From Bacteroidia bacterium (GTDB lineage Bacteria > Bacteroidota > Bacteroidia > Flavobacteriales > Flavobacteriaceae), in the NCBI GenBank assembly GCA_030430385.1, contig JAUIFO010000004.1, positions 1 to 64,000 of the forward strand: DNA of 64,000 bases, given 5' to 3'. The position numbers were made by a program, and so were the translations under genes. Shown piece after piece: positions 21,001 to 30,030 of the stretch. How positions within the stretch are numbered: the first letter of the stretch is position 1; every line of letters begins with the position of its first letter. The notes below the pieces were generated by a model that was given only the letters and a program-made list of their open reading frames with translations, was not told the DNA's origin and ran no database searches.

Positions 21001-22484
21001 GCTTCGATTTCGATTCTAGAGTAAAGCTAGAATCTCAGAAATTTATTTTTCAAGATGTTGAAATAACCGATTCAGAATACTTCTCAAAAGCCACGCTTAA
21101 CGGATTTATTGGTCATAAAAGTTTTTCAGATTGGAAACTCGGACTAGAAATTGAAACCGACCGACTTCTGGTTTTAAATACTGAATACGATGAAGAAGAG
21201 CTCTACTACGGAACAAGTTTTGTAACTGGTAAAGCAGAGCTGTTTGGGCCAACAGATAACCTTAAAATTCTTTTTAATGGAAGTACAGCTGAAGGGACTG
21301 TATTTAAAATTCCGCTCAACGATTTTGAAACCTATGGCGACAACTCTTATGTGCATTTTTTAAGTCCTGAAGAAAAAGCCAATCGCAATAAAACAGGATC
21401 CATCCTCGAAACTGAAGTAAAAGGACTAGAGTTAGAATTTAACTTGCAAGTCAATCGCTTTGCAGATATTGAGATCGTAATTGATAAGAACTCAGGAAGT
21501 ACCATTCAAGGTAATGGTAATGGATTTTTATTATTTGATATCAATACCAATGGGAAGTTTCAAATGTTTGGAGATTACCAAATTGCAGAAGGAATCTACA
21601 ATTTTGCCTATGGTGGTTTGGTTCAAAAACGCTTAACAGTCGTGCCTGGTGGTTCCTTACGTTGGGAAGGCGATCCTATGAAAGCACAAATAGGGTTGAC
21701 TGCCATCTATAAAGCCCAAGCCAATCCTTCAGTATTATTAGACAATCCAATTAATAGAAATATTGATGTAGAAGTAGCGATCAATCTAGCTGGTCAATTA
21801 GAACAACCAGAACCTGATTTCTCCTTTAATTTTCCTGGTGTGGATTCTAATATCAAATCGGAGTTAGACTATCGTTTAGAAACAAGAGAAGCTAGAGAGT
21901 TTCAGGCACTTAATATATTGTCTTTTGGATCATTTGCTAGTGAATTTAATTTAGGCCAGAATGCTTATGGAACGATCTCAGATCGTGTAAATTCGTTATT
22001 TAATAGTATACTCGGAAACGATGGTACTGATAAGATTAATATTGGTGTTAATTATCAAGCTGGTCAACAAACTGCCGATTTTGAGACGAGTGACGAGATT
22101 GGTTTAACACTAAGCACTCAAATTAGTGATCGTGTTCTTATTAACGGAAAAGTTGGTGTACCAATTGGTGGTGTTAGTGAAACGGTTATTGCTGGAGATG
22201 TTCAGATAGATGTATTACTAAATGAAGAAGGCACATTGACTGCTAAATTTTTCAACAGAGAAAACAATATTCGAAATTTTGGTGAAGAAATTGGCTACAC
22301 GCAAGGTGTCGGACTTTCCTATAATGTAGAGTTTGACACTTTTAAAGAACTCGTTGAAATCATCTTCACTGGTAAAAACAAAAAAAAGCCAAAGGAGAAA
22401 GAAGAAAAAAAGGAAGAAGATGATGAAAAACTCCTTAAAGATTTCATCAATATCAAAGAAGATTCCACTAAAAAAAGTAATTAA
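18075..22484 (+). CDS. tamB: TamB/YtfN-type translocation and assembly module protein
   Basis: A giant envelope protein: a single N-terminal membrane helix, a long beta-rich AsmA/TamB-like body, and a C-terminal DUF490-type region. Visible signatures are FGTNINIGRVGLQFNGDVEL near the N-terminus and GNGNGFLLFDINTNGKFQMF, YNFAYGGLVQKRLTVVPGG and NINILSFGSF-like LNILSFGSFASEFNLG near the C-terminus. The tail is lysine/glutamate rich. Members bridge inner and outer membranes and take part in lipid or outer-membrane-protein transport. The drawn start is a TTG at 18075. The frame stays open upstream to a stop at 18021, and that stretch encodes IKKFLKILSKL, which resembles normal TamB N-termini but has no ATG. 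Confidence 0.87.
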   Translation: MLLFIILVLVFSIPAVQTSLGNYVTKRLNEDFGTNINIGRVGLQFNGDVELKEIYIEDYRKDTLIAIQELNTSILNFKNLSDGKLNFGDIDIMDLIFNVKTYEGETDTNLDIFVARFDEDNPSKEKSGFLLSSSDVSIYNGIFRLIDENRKTPKVLEFNELNINATNFVIDGSDVKTRINTLAFKDSRGAHIQNLMTDFEYTLQHMTFDNLSIKTEKSSLRGNVRFDYDREDFKEFEDKVNVTANFTDSDVYLNDLNTFYNEFGVDQKANLNVNLSGTLNDLNARNLQLNASGRTRIYGDLNFKNLFSKAEGDFSMNGRFDDLTSNYADLRALLPNILGESIPSVFSKLGNFKITGDSYITDDAIKANLRINTNLGLINSDMEMTHVNDIDNASYVGNVVFDEFDLGALLNDPQVKTTSFDLDVNGKGFTIKNLSTQVKGEVFHITYNDYDYKDVKVSGKLGNQVFNGLLESNDENLKLTFDGLADLSKDLKALDFNANVAYANLKALNFVQKDNVSIFKGDVEMSMKASNINDASGTLNFKNTTYINEHDEYFFEDFNINSTFQNKQRTITVNSPDIVQGTLKGNFKFEDLGKLAENSIGSIYTNYSPHKIETNQYVDFNFRIYNKIVEAFYHNIELGPNTTIKGRIETNEKNFNVTFKSPRIKLNEYQASDISLLVDNSNPVFNTYIEIDELQNNVYNVSDFSLINVTQRDTLFIKSEFKGGELNSDDFDLSLFYTINENQESVAGFRKSDIVFKGNKWTINEEKDKANKITFDKNLETFDIDTIVMSHFDEKIELSGLVSDSKTKDIDLNFKDVDLTKITPRIDSLTLAGTVNGKLKLLQQDGVYLPNSSVTISDLKANDYELGELKAHINGNQSLTNYVVDLSLKNDHLTSLQAKGNIDVSDKNPYIDLDVDFDEFLLNPLDPFGEGVITNIRGLATGNANVKGSLKNPQINGDLLLDNAGLTIPYLNVDYSFDFDSRVKLESQKFIFQDVEITDSEYFSKATLNGFIGHKSFSDWKLGLEIETDRLLVLNTEYDEEELYYGTSFVTGKAELFGPTDNLKILFNGSTAEGTVFKIPLNDFETYGDNSYVHFLSPEEKANRNKTGSILETEVKGLELEFNLQVNRFADIEIVIDKNSGSTIQGNGNGFLLFDINTNGKFQMFGDYQIAEGIYNFAYGGLVQKRLTVVPGGSLRWEGDPMKAQIGLTAIYKAQANPSVLLDNPINRNIDVEVAINLAGQLEQPEPDFSFNFPGVDSNIKSELDYRLETREAREFQALNILSFGSFASEFNLGQNAYGTISDRVNSLFNSILGNDGTDKINIGVNYQAGQQTADFETSDEIGLTLSTQISDRVLINGKVGVPIGGVSETVIAGDVQIDVLLNEEGTLTAKFFNRENNIRNFGEEIGYTQGVGLSYNVEFDTFKELVEIIFTGKNKKKPKEKEEKKEEDDEKLLKDFINIKEDSTKKSN

Positions 22485-22621
22485 TTCTTCACTTTTTATC
22501 AGAATTTTAAAATAGTTATTAACGAAAACGTTTGAGATATTTACGTTAGGTTAAAATATCTTAAATACGTCAGTCTTTATTGTTTTTGTTTAGTAATTTT
22601 ACTAAAACAATTGTGTTAAAC

Positions 22622-23608
22622 ATGTCAAATACGATAAAAAAAATAGCCGTGTTTACCTCTGGAGGAGATTCTCCAGGAATGAATGCTGCCATAAGATCTG
22701 TTGTTAGAGCTTGTGCATTTCATCAAATTGAATGCGTTGGAATTTACAGAGGTTATGAAGGCATGATTGAAGGCGATTTCAAAGCTATGAATGCGCGTAG
22801 TGTTAAAGGTATTATCAATAAAGGCGGAACCATATTAAAATCGGCTCGCTCTAAAGCATTCAGAACTACTGAAGGTCGAAAAAAAGCTCATGACGCTCTA
22901 GTTAAAGAAGGCGTAGATGCTTTTGTGGTTATTGGTGGTGATGGTAGCTTCACTGGTGCAATGATTTTTAGTCAAGAATATGGAATGCCTGTTATGGGAA
23001 TTCCAGGAACTATAGATAACGATATTTATGGTACTACACATACACTTGGTTATGATACTGCACTCAATACTGTAGTAGATGCTATCGATAAAATTAGAGA
23101 TACCGCAAGTTCGCATAACAGATTGTTTTTTGTTGAAGTTATGGGACGTGACGTTGGTCACATTGCACTTAATGTAGGTGTTGGAGCAGGAGCAGAGGAG
23201 ATTTTAATTCCTGAAGAAGATTTAGGATTAGAGCGTTTATTAGAGTCGTTAAGACGTAGTAAACAATCTGGAAAATCTTCAAGTATCGTTGTTGTTGCTG
23301 AAGGTGACAAAATAGGTAAAAATGTGTTTCAGCTTAAAGACTATGTTGAAGAAAACATGACTGAATATGAAGTGCGTGTTTCGGTTCTAGGACACATGCA
23401 ACGCGGTGGATCGCCTTCATGTTTTGATCGCGTGTTAGCAAGTAGGATGGGAGTCAAAGCTGTTGAAAGTCTCTTGTCTGGTGAAAACAATTGCATGGTT
23501 GGTCTCAAAAATGATCTCATGACATTAACACCTCTAGATCAAGCAGTAAAAGGAAAATCAAAAATAAATATGGAATTATTAAGAGTGTCTGATATCATGA
23601 CAGTCTAA
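22622..23608 (+). CDS. pfkA: ATP-dependent 6-phosphofructokinase
   Basis: Glycolytic kinase making fructose 1,6-bisphosphate. I take the ATG at 22622 (MSNTIKKIAVFTSGGDSPGM), which gives the standard length of 328 residues. An upstream in-frame TTG would add 14 unconserved residues. Motifs: GGDGS nucleotide site, PGTIDNDIYGTTHTLGYDTA substrate site, EVMGRDVGHIAL, and LGHMQRGGSPSCFDR near the allosteric region. gapA follows 36 bases later, so the two glycolytic genes probably form one unit. Confidence 0.95.
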   Translation: MSNTIKKIAVFTSGGDSPGMNAAIRSVVRACAFHQIECVGIYRGYEGMIEGDFKAMNARSVKGIINKGGTILKSARSKAFRTTEGRKKAHDALVKEGVDAFVVIGGDGSFTGAMIFSQEYGMPVMGIPGTIDNDIYGTTHTLGYDTALNTVVDAIDKIRDTASSHNRLFFVEVMGRDVGHIALNVGVGAGAEEILIPEEDLGLERLLESLRRSKQSGKSSSIVVVAEGDKIGKNVFQLKDYVEENMTEYEVRVSVLGHMQRGGSPSCFDRVLASRMGVKAVESLLSGENNCMVGLKNDLMTLTPLDQAVKGKSKINMELLRVSDIMTV

Positions 23609-23620
23609 ACTATTTAATAA

Positions 23621-24637
<1,017 letters not shown>

Positions 24638-24650
24638 TTTAGATACAATT

Positions 24651-24680
24651 GATCCGCAGTACGATGTGCTGCGGATTTTT
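24651..24680 (+). terminator. Intrinsic terminator after gapA
   Basis: ATCCGCAG and CTGCGGAT form an 8-pair GC-rich stem around TACGATGTG and are followed by five T. It sits 14 bases past the gapA stop. Confidence 0.85.
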
Positions 24681-24699
24681 AATTTTATAACCTTCCATC

Positions 24700-25560
24700 A
24701 TGATACTAATTACTGATAGTGGTTCTACAAAATGCGACTGGATCGTTATTGATAATACAGGAAAGCAAATTTGTGATAGAATCCGAACAAAGGGTCTTAA
24801 TCCTGCTATTCTTTCTAAAAAGAAACTCCATAAGATCATTCGTAAAAGTGATGAATTGATGCAATTTAAGGAGCAAGTAACACATTTGTTCTTTTATGGC
24901 GCTGGTTGTGGTACTGCCAAACCAAAAATGATGCTTGCTAATATTTTAGAAGAATTATTTCCTAAAGCGATTATTGAGGTTCAGGAGGATACGATGGCAG
25001 CGGTAAGAGCAACACTCAATACAAATGATGAAGCTGCTGTGGTGTGTATCATGGGAACAGGATCTAACTGTAGTTATTTTGATGGTAAACGATTGCATCA
25101 ACGTGTTGTCTCACTTGGTTATACATTAATGGATGAAGCTTCTGGTAATTACTACGGAAAAGAGCTTATTAAAGACTATTACTTTAATCATATGCCTGAT
25201 GAAATTCGAGTAGCATTTGAGCACAAATATAATTTAGAAGCCGATTTTATTAAATACAACTTATACAAGCAACCTAATCCAAATGCCTATTTGGCTAGTT
25301 TTGCTGAATTCATCTTTTTGAATAAAGACTCAGAATATATCAGAGAACTTATTAAGAAAGGCTTACGTGTTTTCACAAAGAACATGATCTTTCAGTTTAA
25401 GAAAGAACTGGAAACTGTACCTGTTCATTTTGCAGGCTCTATTGCCTATTTCGCAGAAAATGAAATTAGAGCTGTTGCAGATGAAATGGGATTTAAGGTT
25501 GGTAATTTTGAACGACGACCAATTGAAGGTTTAGTGACATATCACATTAAAAATTTATAA
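24700..25560 (+). CDS. BadF/BadG-type ATPase, N-acetylglucosamine-kinase-like
   Basis: A sugar-kinase-like member of the ASKHA fold, 286 residues. The phosphate-1 motif ILITDSGSTKCDWIVID is at the N-terminus and the phosphate-2 region is AAVVCIMGTGSNCSYF. HFAGSIAYFAE lies near the C-terminus. Bacteroidota members of this group are usually annotated as N-acetylglucosamine or glucosamine kinase and would act in amino-sugar recycling. The substrate is not determined by the sequence. It stands behind the gapA terminator and has its own terminator. Confidence 0.78.
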   Translation: MILITDSGSTKCDWIVIDNTGKQICDRIRTKGLNPAILSKKKLHKIIRKSDELMQFKEQVTHLFFYGAGCGTAKPKMMLANILEELFPKAIIEVQEDTMAAVRATLNTNDEAAVVCIMGTGSNCSYFDGKRLHQRVVSLGYTLMDEASGNYYGKELIKDYYFNHMPDEIRVAFEHKYNLEADFIKYNLYKQPNPNAYLASFAEFIFLNKDSEYIRELIKKGLRVFTKNMIFQFKKELETVPVHFAGSIAYFAENEIRAVADEMGFKVGNFERRPIEGLVTYHIKNL

Positions 25561-25565
25561 ATAAA

Positions 25566-25597
25566 AAAAGGTGTTAGTTGTTCTAACACCATTTTAT
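25566..25597. terminator. Bidirectional intrinsic terminator
   Basis: GGTGTTAG and CTAACACC form an 8-pair stem around TTGTT, with A-rich sequence on the left and T-rich on the right. It separates two convergent genes and can serve both. Confidence 0.8.
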
Positions 25598-25614
25598 TTT
25601 ATAGTGGTTGTGTA

Positions 25615-26052
25615 TTATTTAAGCCAGCCTTTTCGAGCAGCCATTTTTGAAAAAAGGAATAATACAATTCCTAATACCAAAATAATCCCTGACATTACTG
25701 CTGCAATCGATCCAATTATTTCAATGGAGTCTACCACAACCAAATTATGATACAATTGTACGAGTATAGCTAATAACGATATTAAGAATAAGGTTGTAGC
25801 AAATCGCTTTTTTAGTAATAATAATAGCGAACCTAATAAGCCGCTAAACACAGCAATAGCAAATGCTGCTGTTGCCCAAGCAGGCGTATTATTGATCATC
25901 TCAAGTTGTTCAGCTGTATACTGACTTTTAAAATCGTCAGTCATGTATGCTTGTGCGAGATATTGCATAACTCCCATACCATTCCAGATGAGTGCAATTA
26001 CGGAAACAATCCAAAACCAAACAGGTGGTTTTGTGTTAGAAAAATCTGTCAT
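25615..26052 (-). CDS. Four-helix membrane protein of unknown function
   Basis: A 145-residue protein with four hydrophobic segments (about residues 12-30, 57-80, 84-104 and 110-133). It has a short polar N-terminus and a basic C-terminus (MAARKGWLK). Similar small proteins are widespread in Flavobacteriaceae, but I recognise no named family with confidence; a distant DoxX-like layout is possible. No operon partner. Confidence 0.6.
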   Translation of the reverse strand: MTDFSNTKPPVWFWIVSVIALIWNGMGVMQYLAQAYMTDDFKSQYTAEQLEMINNTPAWATAAFAIAVFSGLLGSLLLLLKKRFATTLFLISLLAILVQLYHNLVVVDSIEIIGSIAAVMSGIILVLGIVLFLFSKMAARKGWLK

Positions 26053-26113
26053 AATTAATCAATTTAGTTTTAGTTATTGTCAACAATTTATAAAATTTAT
26101 TGCAAATCCATAA

Positions 26114-26161
26114 AAAAACCTTTCTCGTTATTACTAAAATCGTAATTTCAAGAAAGGTTTC
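26114..26161 (-). terminator. Intrinsic terminator downstream of the 74-residue gene
   Basis: AAACCTTTCT at 26116-26125 pairs with AGAAAGGTTT at 26151-26160. A smaller ATTAC/GTAAT helix lies in the loop, and there is an A run on the left that reads as T on the minus strand. It closes the 26184-26408 gene. Confidence 0.75.
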
Positions 26162-26183
26162 TTCTATTAAAGAAAAATAATAT

Positions 26184-26408
26184 CTAGTCTTCTACCACAT
26201 GTAAAACTGGCTTTTTTTCAACCCATTTTCCATTTTTAGATTCACCAAGAATAATAACATCTTTAGTTTGTTCGTACTCTTTAATGGTACGTAACATTTG
26301 TTCTTTTGTGTCTCTATGAAGTTTAATCCCAGTATTCTTTCCTTTATTTCTTATTTCGATATAAAATCCGTCTCTGAATTTTATAGGTTTTGTTGGAGGT
26401 CTTCCCAT
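26184..26408 (-). CDS. Small conserved flavobacterial protein (AT-hook-like start)
   Basis: A 74-residue basic, soluble protein starting MGRPPTKPIKFRDGFYIEIR. The GRPPTKP segment resembles an AT-hook. The rest is charged, with a short helix (TKEQMLRTIKEYEQTKD) and a beta-rich end. I know similar proteins only as conserved hypotheticals. DNA binding is a guess from the N-terminus. Its own terminator follows. Confidence 0.6.
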   Translation of the reverse strand: MGRPPTKPIKFRDGFYIEIRNKGKNTGIKLHRDTKEQMLRTIKEYEQTKDVIILGESKNGKWVEKKPVLHVVED

Positions 26409-26608
26409 GTATTTTTATTTTATGAAGGATTAAGAGATGCATATTACTGAAAATAAAGTGAATATGCAAGTCTTTAGTTAATATAGCTAAAGTAAATAAT
26501 TAAAATTCAGCGAAATAGCCTTTTTAATAAATTATTCTTATTGGTTGATTGAAATGTATTATGAAGAATTGTTTATATATTTATACTTAAGTAAACTCAA
26601 AACTCTCA

Positions 26609-27679
26609 ATGAAACCAAGAAAGAAGAAAAGAGCTTATAAAACTACGAATTTGCCGCCTGGCACCATGTCTTATAAGGGTAAGAAGCATTCACTTGAAAC
26701 CATTATAGACATTCTCAATTATTCAGCAGACACCTATCATAAACTAGATTCTAACAGTGTTGAAGATGGTTTTAATTTTGAAGGCAATGACCAAGTCACT
26801 TGGATCAATATCAATGGTCTTAATAATATAGAGGATATTGAGAAACTTGGTAAACACTACAGTCTACATCCTTTAACGCTTGAGGACATTGTAAATACAA
26901 GTCAGCGACCAAAATTTGAAGAGTTTGAAAACTACTTATTCATTGTTTTTAAGATGCTTTATTTTAAAGATGACGATCAATTGCAATATGAACATTTGAG
27001 TATGGTTGTTGGTTCTGATTATGTGTTGACATTTCAAGAAGCAGATGGTGATGTCTTTGACGACTTGAGAACACGCATTGAATCTTCTAAAGGACGTGTT
27101 CGTACTCAAGGCTCTGATTATTTGATGTATGCCATTTTAGATGCTATTGTAGACAATTACCTCACAGTGATAGAAGCTCTGGGAGACAAAATAGAAGATA
27201 TTGAAACGGTCCTTTTTGATTCTCGAACAGCTGACGACAATACACCAAATCATATCCAAACCATCAAACAGGAAGTGCTAAAAATTAGACGTTCTGTTTT
27301 CCCACTTCGAGAAGTTGTTAACCGATTGGAGAAATCTGATAACACTATTGTTACCGAAAAATCACAAACCTACCTCAGAGATCTATATGATCATATTCAT
27401 CAGGTGAATGAATCTATTGATTTGTATCGTGAGATGGTTTGGAGTTTAATGGACATGTACATGACAGTCATTAGCAACAAAATGAATGAGGTCATGAAAG
27501 TATTGACCATCATTGCAACGATATTTATTCCGCTAACATTTATTGCTGGTATTTATGGTATGAACTTCACTTACATGCCAGAACTTCAAGAGAAAAATGG
27601 GTACTTTATCTTGTTAGGTGTTATGGTTATACTCTTCATTTTAATGTTAATTTATTTTAGAAGAAAGAAGTGGCTTTAA
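26609..27679 (+). CDS. corA: CorA-type magnesium/cobalt transporter
   Basis: A pentameric divalent-cation channel of 356 residues. The long cytoplasmic N-terminal domain carries SLHPLTLEDIVNTSQRPKFE and the VDNYLTVIEALGDKIEDIE helix. Two C-terminal membrane helices are separated by the signature YGMNFTYMPE (GMN at 317-319), and the tail FRRKKWL is basic. The 200 bases upstream contain no recognisable riboswitch. Confidence 0.93.
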   Translation: MKPRKKKRAYKTTNLPPGTMSYKGKKHSLETIIDILNYSADTYHKLDSNSVEDGFNFEGNDQVTWININGLNNIEDIEKLGKHYSLHPLTLEDIVNTSQRPKFEEFENYLFIVFKMLYFKDDDQLQYEHLSMVVGSDYVLTFQEADGDVFDDLRTRIESSKGRVRTQGSDYLMYAILDAIVDNYLTVIEALGDKIEDIETVLFDSRTADDNTPNHIQTIKQEVLKIRRSVFPLREVVNRLEKSDNTIVTEKSQTYLRDLYDHIHQVNESIDLYREMVWSLMDMYMTVISNKMNEVMKVLTIIATIFIPLTFIAGIYGMNFTYMPELQEKNGYFILLGVMVILFILMLIYFRRKKWL

Positions 27680-27729
27680 CACAAATTATGTTAAAGAAAT
27701 CACAACAGCGTTAAAACCTGTTAAAACAC

Positions 27730-27759
27730 TTGACAAAACTCATATAACCCATAGTTTAT
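27730..27759 (+). promoter_or_regulatory. Weak candidate promoter of dps
   Basis: TTGACA at 27730-27735 is followed after 16 bases by TAGTTTAT, which matches the TAnnTTTG pattern except at its last two positions. It lies 41 bases before the dps start. Confidence 0.3.
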
Positions 27760-27799
27760 ATAGTGAAATTAATTATTAACACTAAAAACAATAAACAAA

Positions 27800-28303
27800 A
27801 TGAGTTATTTGAATATGAAAGATGAAACGTTAATTCCAGTAGTTGTAGAATTAAATACACTATTGGCTAATTATCATGTTTATTACCAAAAATTAAGAAA
27901 TTTCCATTGGAACATTTTAGGTGAGAATTTTTTCGATCTGCACAATAAGTTTGAAGAATTATATTCTGACGCTAGAACTAAAATTGATGAAATTGCAGAG
28001 CGTATTCTAACCTTACGTTATCATCCAATGAGTAAAATGAGTGATTATTTAGATATTTCTAAAATTAAAGAAGTATCACCTCTAAAATCTGATAAGGATA
28101 TGGTGAAAGAGATTTTAAATGATCACAAAATTCTTTTAAACCAAATGAATAATGTCACCACTAAGGCAAATAAAGCTTCAGATGAAGGTACAGTAGATCT
28201 TATTGGTGCTTACATTAGAGAAATGGAAAAATCAAGTTGGATGCTCAATGCCTGGACTAAGAAAACTTCAGAAACTTTAAAAGACACAATGGTAGAAGCA
28301 TAA
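27800..28303 (+). CDS. dps: Dps-family DNA protection / ferritin-like protein
   Basis: A 167-residue ferritin-fold protein that oxidises and stores iron as a dodecamer and shields DNA during starvation or peroxide stress. The ferroxidase ligands are in YYQKLRNFHWNILGENFFDL and KFEELYSDARTKIDEIAERIL, which fits the Dps pattern of intersubunit sites. It heads a run of stress and envelope genes on the same strand (MscS, DUF1328, small lipoproteins). Confidence 0.92.
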   Translation: MSYLNMKDETLIPVVVELNTLLANYHVYYQKLRNFHWNILGENFFDLHNKFEELYSDARTKIDEIAERILTLRYHPMSKMSDYLDISKIKEVSPLKSDKDMVKEILNDHKILLNQMNNVTTKANKASDEGTVDLIGAYIREMEKSSWMLNAWTKKTSETLKDTMVEA

Positions 28304-28305
28304 TG

Positions 28306-28347
28306 ATATTTAATTTTTAAATCAAGTATAACTTAAAAATTAAATAT
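28306..28347. repeat. Perfect 15-base inverted repeat between dps and mscS
   Basis: ATATTTAATTTTTAA at 28306-28320 and TTAAAAATTAAATAT at 28333-28347 are exact reverse complements with 12 bases between them. All pairs are A-T. The right arm ends one base before the mscS start codon, covering its ribosome-binding region. There is no following T run, so it is not a standard terminator. Confidence 0.7.
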
Positions 28348-28348
28348 T

Positions 28349-29251
28349 ATGAAAGAACAACTTAGTCAAGCATTTGCTAACCTAACCGATAAGCTGTTAG
28401 GTTGGTTAGATGCCATCATCAACAATTTACCAAATTTTGCTTTAGCCATACTCGTATTGATTAGTGCTTATGTTATTGCAAAGTATGTCAATAAATTTAC
28501 ACACAAGCTGGTTTCTAAACGCGTAGAGCGCGAGTCCATAAGCAGTATCATAGCACGAATAAGTGCTGTAACAGTGGTGCTTGTAGGTTTGTTTTTGGCA
28601 TTGGGAATATTAAATCTCAATAAAACATTGACCTCATTATTAACTGGAGCAGGAGTTGCTGGTTTAGTTATCGGATTAGCCTTACAAGGAACTTTGGCAA
28701 ATACAATTGCAGGTATTGTTATTTCATTCAGAAAAAAGATACAAATTGGTAATTGGGTAGATACCAACGGATATTCTGGAGAAATCATTGACATCAATTT
28801 AAAGGACTTTACACTCAAGGAAGCCGACAATAATATTGTGGTGATTCCTAATAAAATGATTCTAGAAAATCCCTTGAAAAATTACTCGTTAACTACCAAA
28901 ATGAGAGTATTTATAGAATGTGGTGTAGGATACGAATCAGATCTTGAAGATGTTGAGCATTTAACAAAAGAAACAATTGCTCATACATTTGATCAGGTTG
29001 AAAGCACCGACGATGTCGAATTTTATTATACCGAATTTGGTGATAGTTCAATTAACTATTTATGCCGATTTTGGATTGATGCTGAGAGCATGTTGGAAAA
29101 ATTAAAAGCAAAAACAACTGCAATCATAGCCATTAAGAAAGCGTATGACAAGGCTGGAATTAATATCCCTTTTCCAATTCGTACGTTACAATTTGATAAT
29201 AAATTAAATGTAAAAGCGCCTGATCTTCAAGAGGTGTTCTCAAACAATTAA
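28349..29251 (+). CDS. mscS: Small-conductance mechanosensitive channel, MscS family
   Basis: A 300-residue channel. The first membrane helix is near residues 28-46 and the second near 68-90. The pore helix contains TSLLTGAGVAGLVIGLALQG near residues 95-115. The MscS beta domain follows (GNWVDTNGYSGEIIDINLKD ... NNIVVIPNKMILENP), then the C-terminal alpha-beta domain. It releases solutes on hypo-osmotic shock. Its start codon abuts the right arm of a 15-base inverted repeat. Confidence 0.93.
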   Translation: MKEQLSQAFANLTDKLLGWLDAIINNLPNFALAILVLISAYVIAKYVNKFTHKLVSKRVERESISSIIARISAVTVVLVGLFLALGILNLNKTLTSLLTGAGVAGLVIGLALQGTLANTIAGIVISFRKKIQIGNWVDTNGYSGEIIDINLKDFTLKEADNNIVVIPNKMILENPLKNYSLTTKMRVFIECGVGYESDLEDVEHLTKETIAHTFDQVESTDDVEFYYTEFGDSSINYLCRFWIDAESMLEKLKAKTTAIIAIKKAYDKAGINIPFPIRTLQFDNKLNVKAPDLQEVFSNN

Positions 29252-29360
29252 TGTATTGAATTCCTAGCTCTAAACTTATCTATCATTATTGATAGCAATA
29301 TACTTATGTCAAAAAATTACTGAAAGACAGTAATAACAATTAATTAAAAAACACAAAATT

Positions 29361-29522
29361 ATGTTACGTTGGACCATCACATTTGTAGTAATCGCATTAA
29401 TCGCTGGAGTATTAGGATTTGGCGGAATCGCAGGAGCAGCAGCAGGAATTGCTAAAATATGCTTCTATATATTTCTCGTCCTTTTTGTCCTTTCACTAGT
29501 AAAATCACTACTGAAGAAATAA
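29361..29522 (+). CDS. DUF1328 small membrane protein (YtjA-like)
   Basis: A 53-residue protein, too short for many gene finders, starting [33 protein letters not shown] turn joins it to a second hydrophobic helix ending SLVKSLLKK. This is the DUF1328/YtjA pattern of two helices joined by a Gly/Ala segment. The function of the family is unknown; it is often induced by envelope or osmotic stress. It lies in the Dps-MscS-lipoprotein run. Confidence 0.85.
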   Translation: MLRWTITFVVIALIAGVLGFGGIAGAAAGIAKICFYIFLVLFVLSLVKSLLKK

Positions 29523-29559
29523 TTATAATCACATAAACCATTTAAAACCATTTAAAACA

Positions 29560-29733
29560 ATGAAGAAACTAACATATCTATTCATAGCATTATTCAGTTT
29601 AAGTCTAATCACAACCAGCTGTAGAGAAGAGAAATCTACAGGTGAAAAAATTGAAGAGGCAGTAGAAGATACTGGAGATGCTATTGAGGACGCAGCAGAC
29701 GATGTAGAAGATGCTGTTGACGATAGTAAATAA
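29560..29733 (+). CDS. Small acidic lipoprotein (first of a tandem pair)
   Basis: A 57-residue precursor with a signal peptide and lipobox ending LITTSC (lipid Cys21). The mature part is a short acidic stretch dominated by D, E, A and V (EKIEEAVEDTGDAIEDA and similar), probably helical. It shares signal length, Cys position and sequence style with the next gene, so the two are tandem paralogues. The preceding DUF1328 gene ends 37 bases upstream. Function unknown. Confidence 0.72.
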   Translation: MKKLTYLFIALFSLSLITTSCREEKSTGEKIEEAVEDTGDAIEDAADDVEDAVDDSK

Positions 29734-29761
29734 TTTATAAACTAAAAAAACCACAAAACAA

Positions 29762-29977
29762 ATGAAACGAATATATCTAATAGCCATAGTTTTAATATCT
29801 CTTGGACTTTCATTCACTGGATGCAGAGATGAAAAAACTCCTGAAGAAAAAATTGAAACAGCTATTGAGGACGTTAAAGACGATCTCGAAGATGCTGAAG
29901 ATGATGTACAAGATGCAGCTGAAGATTTAAAAGATGAAATTGAAGAAGTTGCTGAAGAGAAAAAAGACAATTCGTAA
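29762..29977 (+). CDS. Small acidic lipoprotein (second of a tandem pair)
   Basis: A 71-residue precursor, MKRIYLIAIVLISLGLSFTG followed by lipid Cys21. The mature part is almost entirely acidic and helical, with a heptad-like rhythm of D/E and A/V (AIEDVKDDLEDAEDDVQDA). It is a longer paralogue of the gene 28 bases upstream. The composition recalls apolipoprotein-like or coiled-coil spacer peptides; no named family is recognised. Confidence 0.75.
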   Translation: MKRIYLIAIVLISLGLSFTGCRDEKTPEEKIETAIEDVKDDLEDAEDDVQDAAEDLKDEIEEVAEEKKDNS

Positions 29978-30030
29978 GTCAATTTCTGAAACGTCATCGT
30001 AAATGAAGTTTAATCACTAAAAATATAATC

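Noticed and set aside
22333..22515. Lysine-rich 60-codon ORF at the end of tamB
   Set aside because: It is an out-of-frame reading of the lysine/glutamate-rich tamB tail.
22580..22621. Longer pfkA start at a TTG
   Set aside because: It adds 14 residues with no family match; the ATG at 22622 gives the standard N-terminus.
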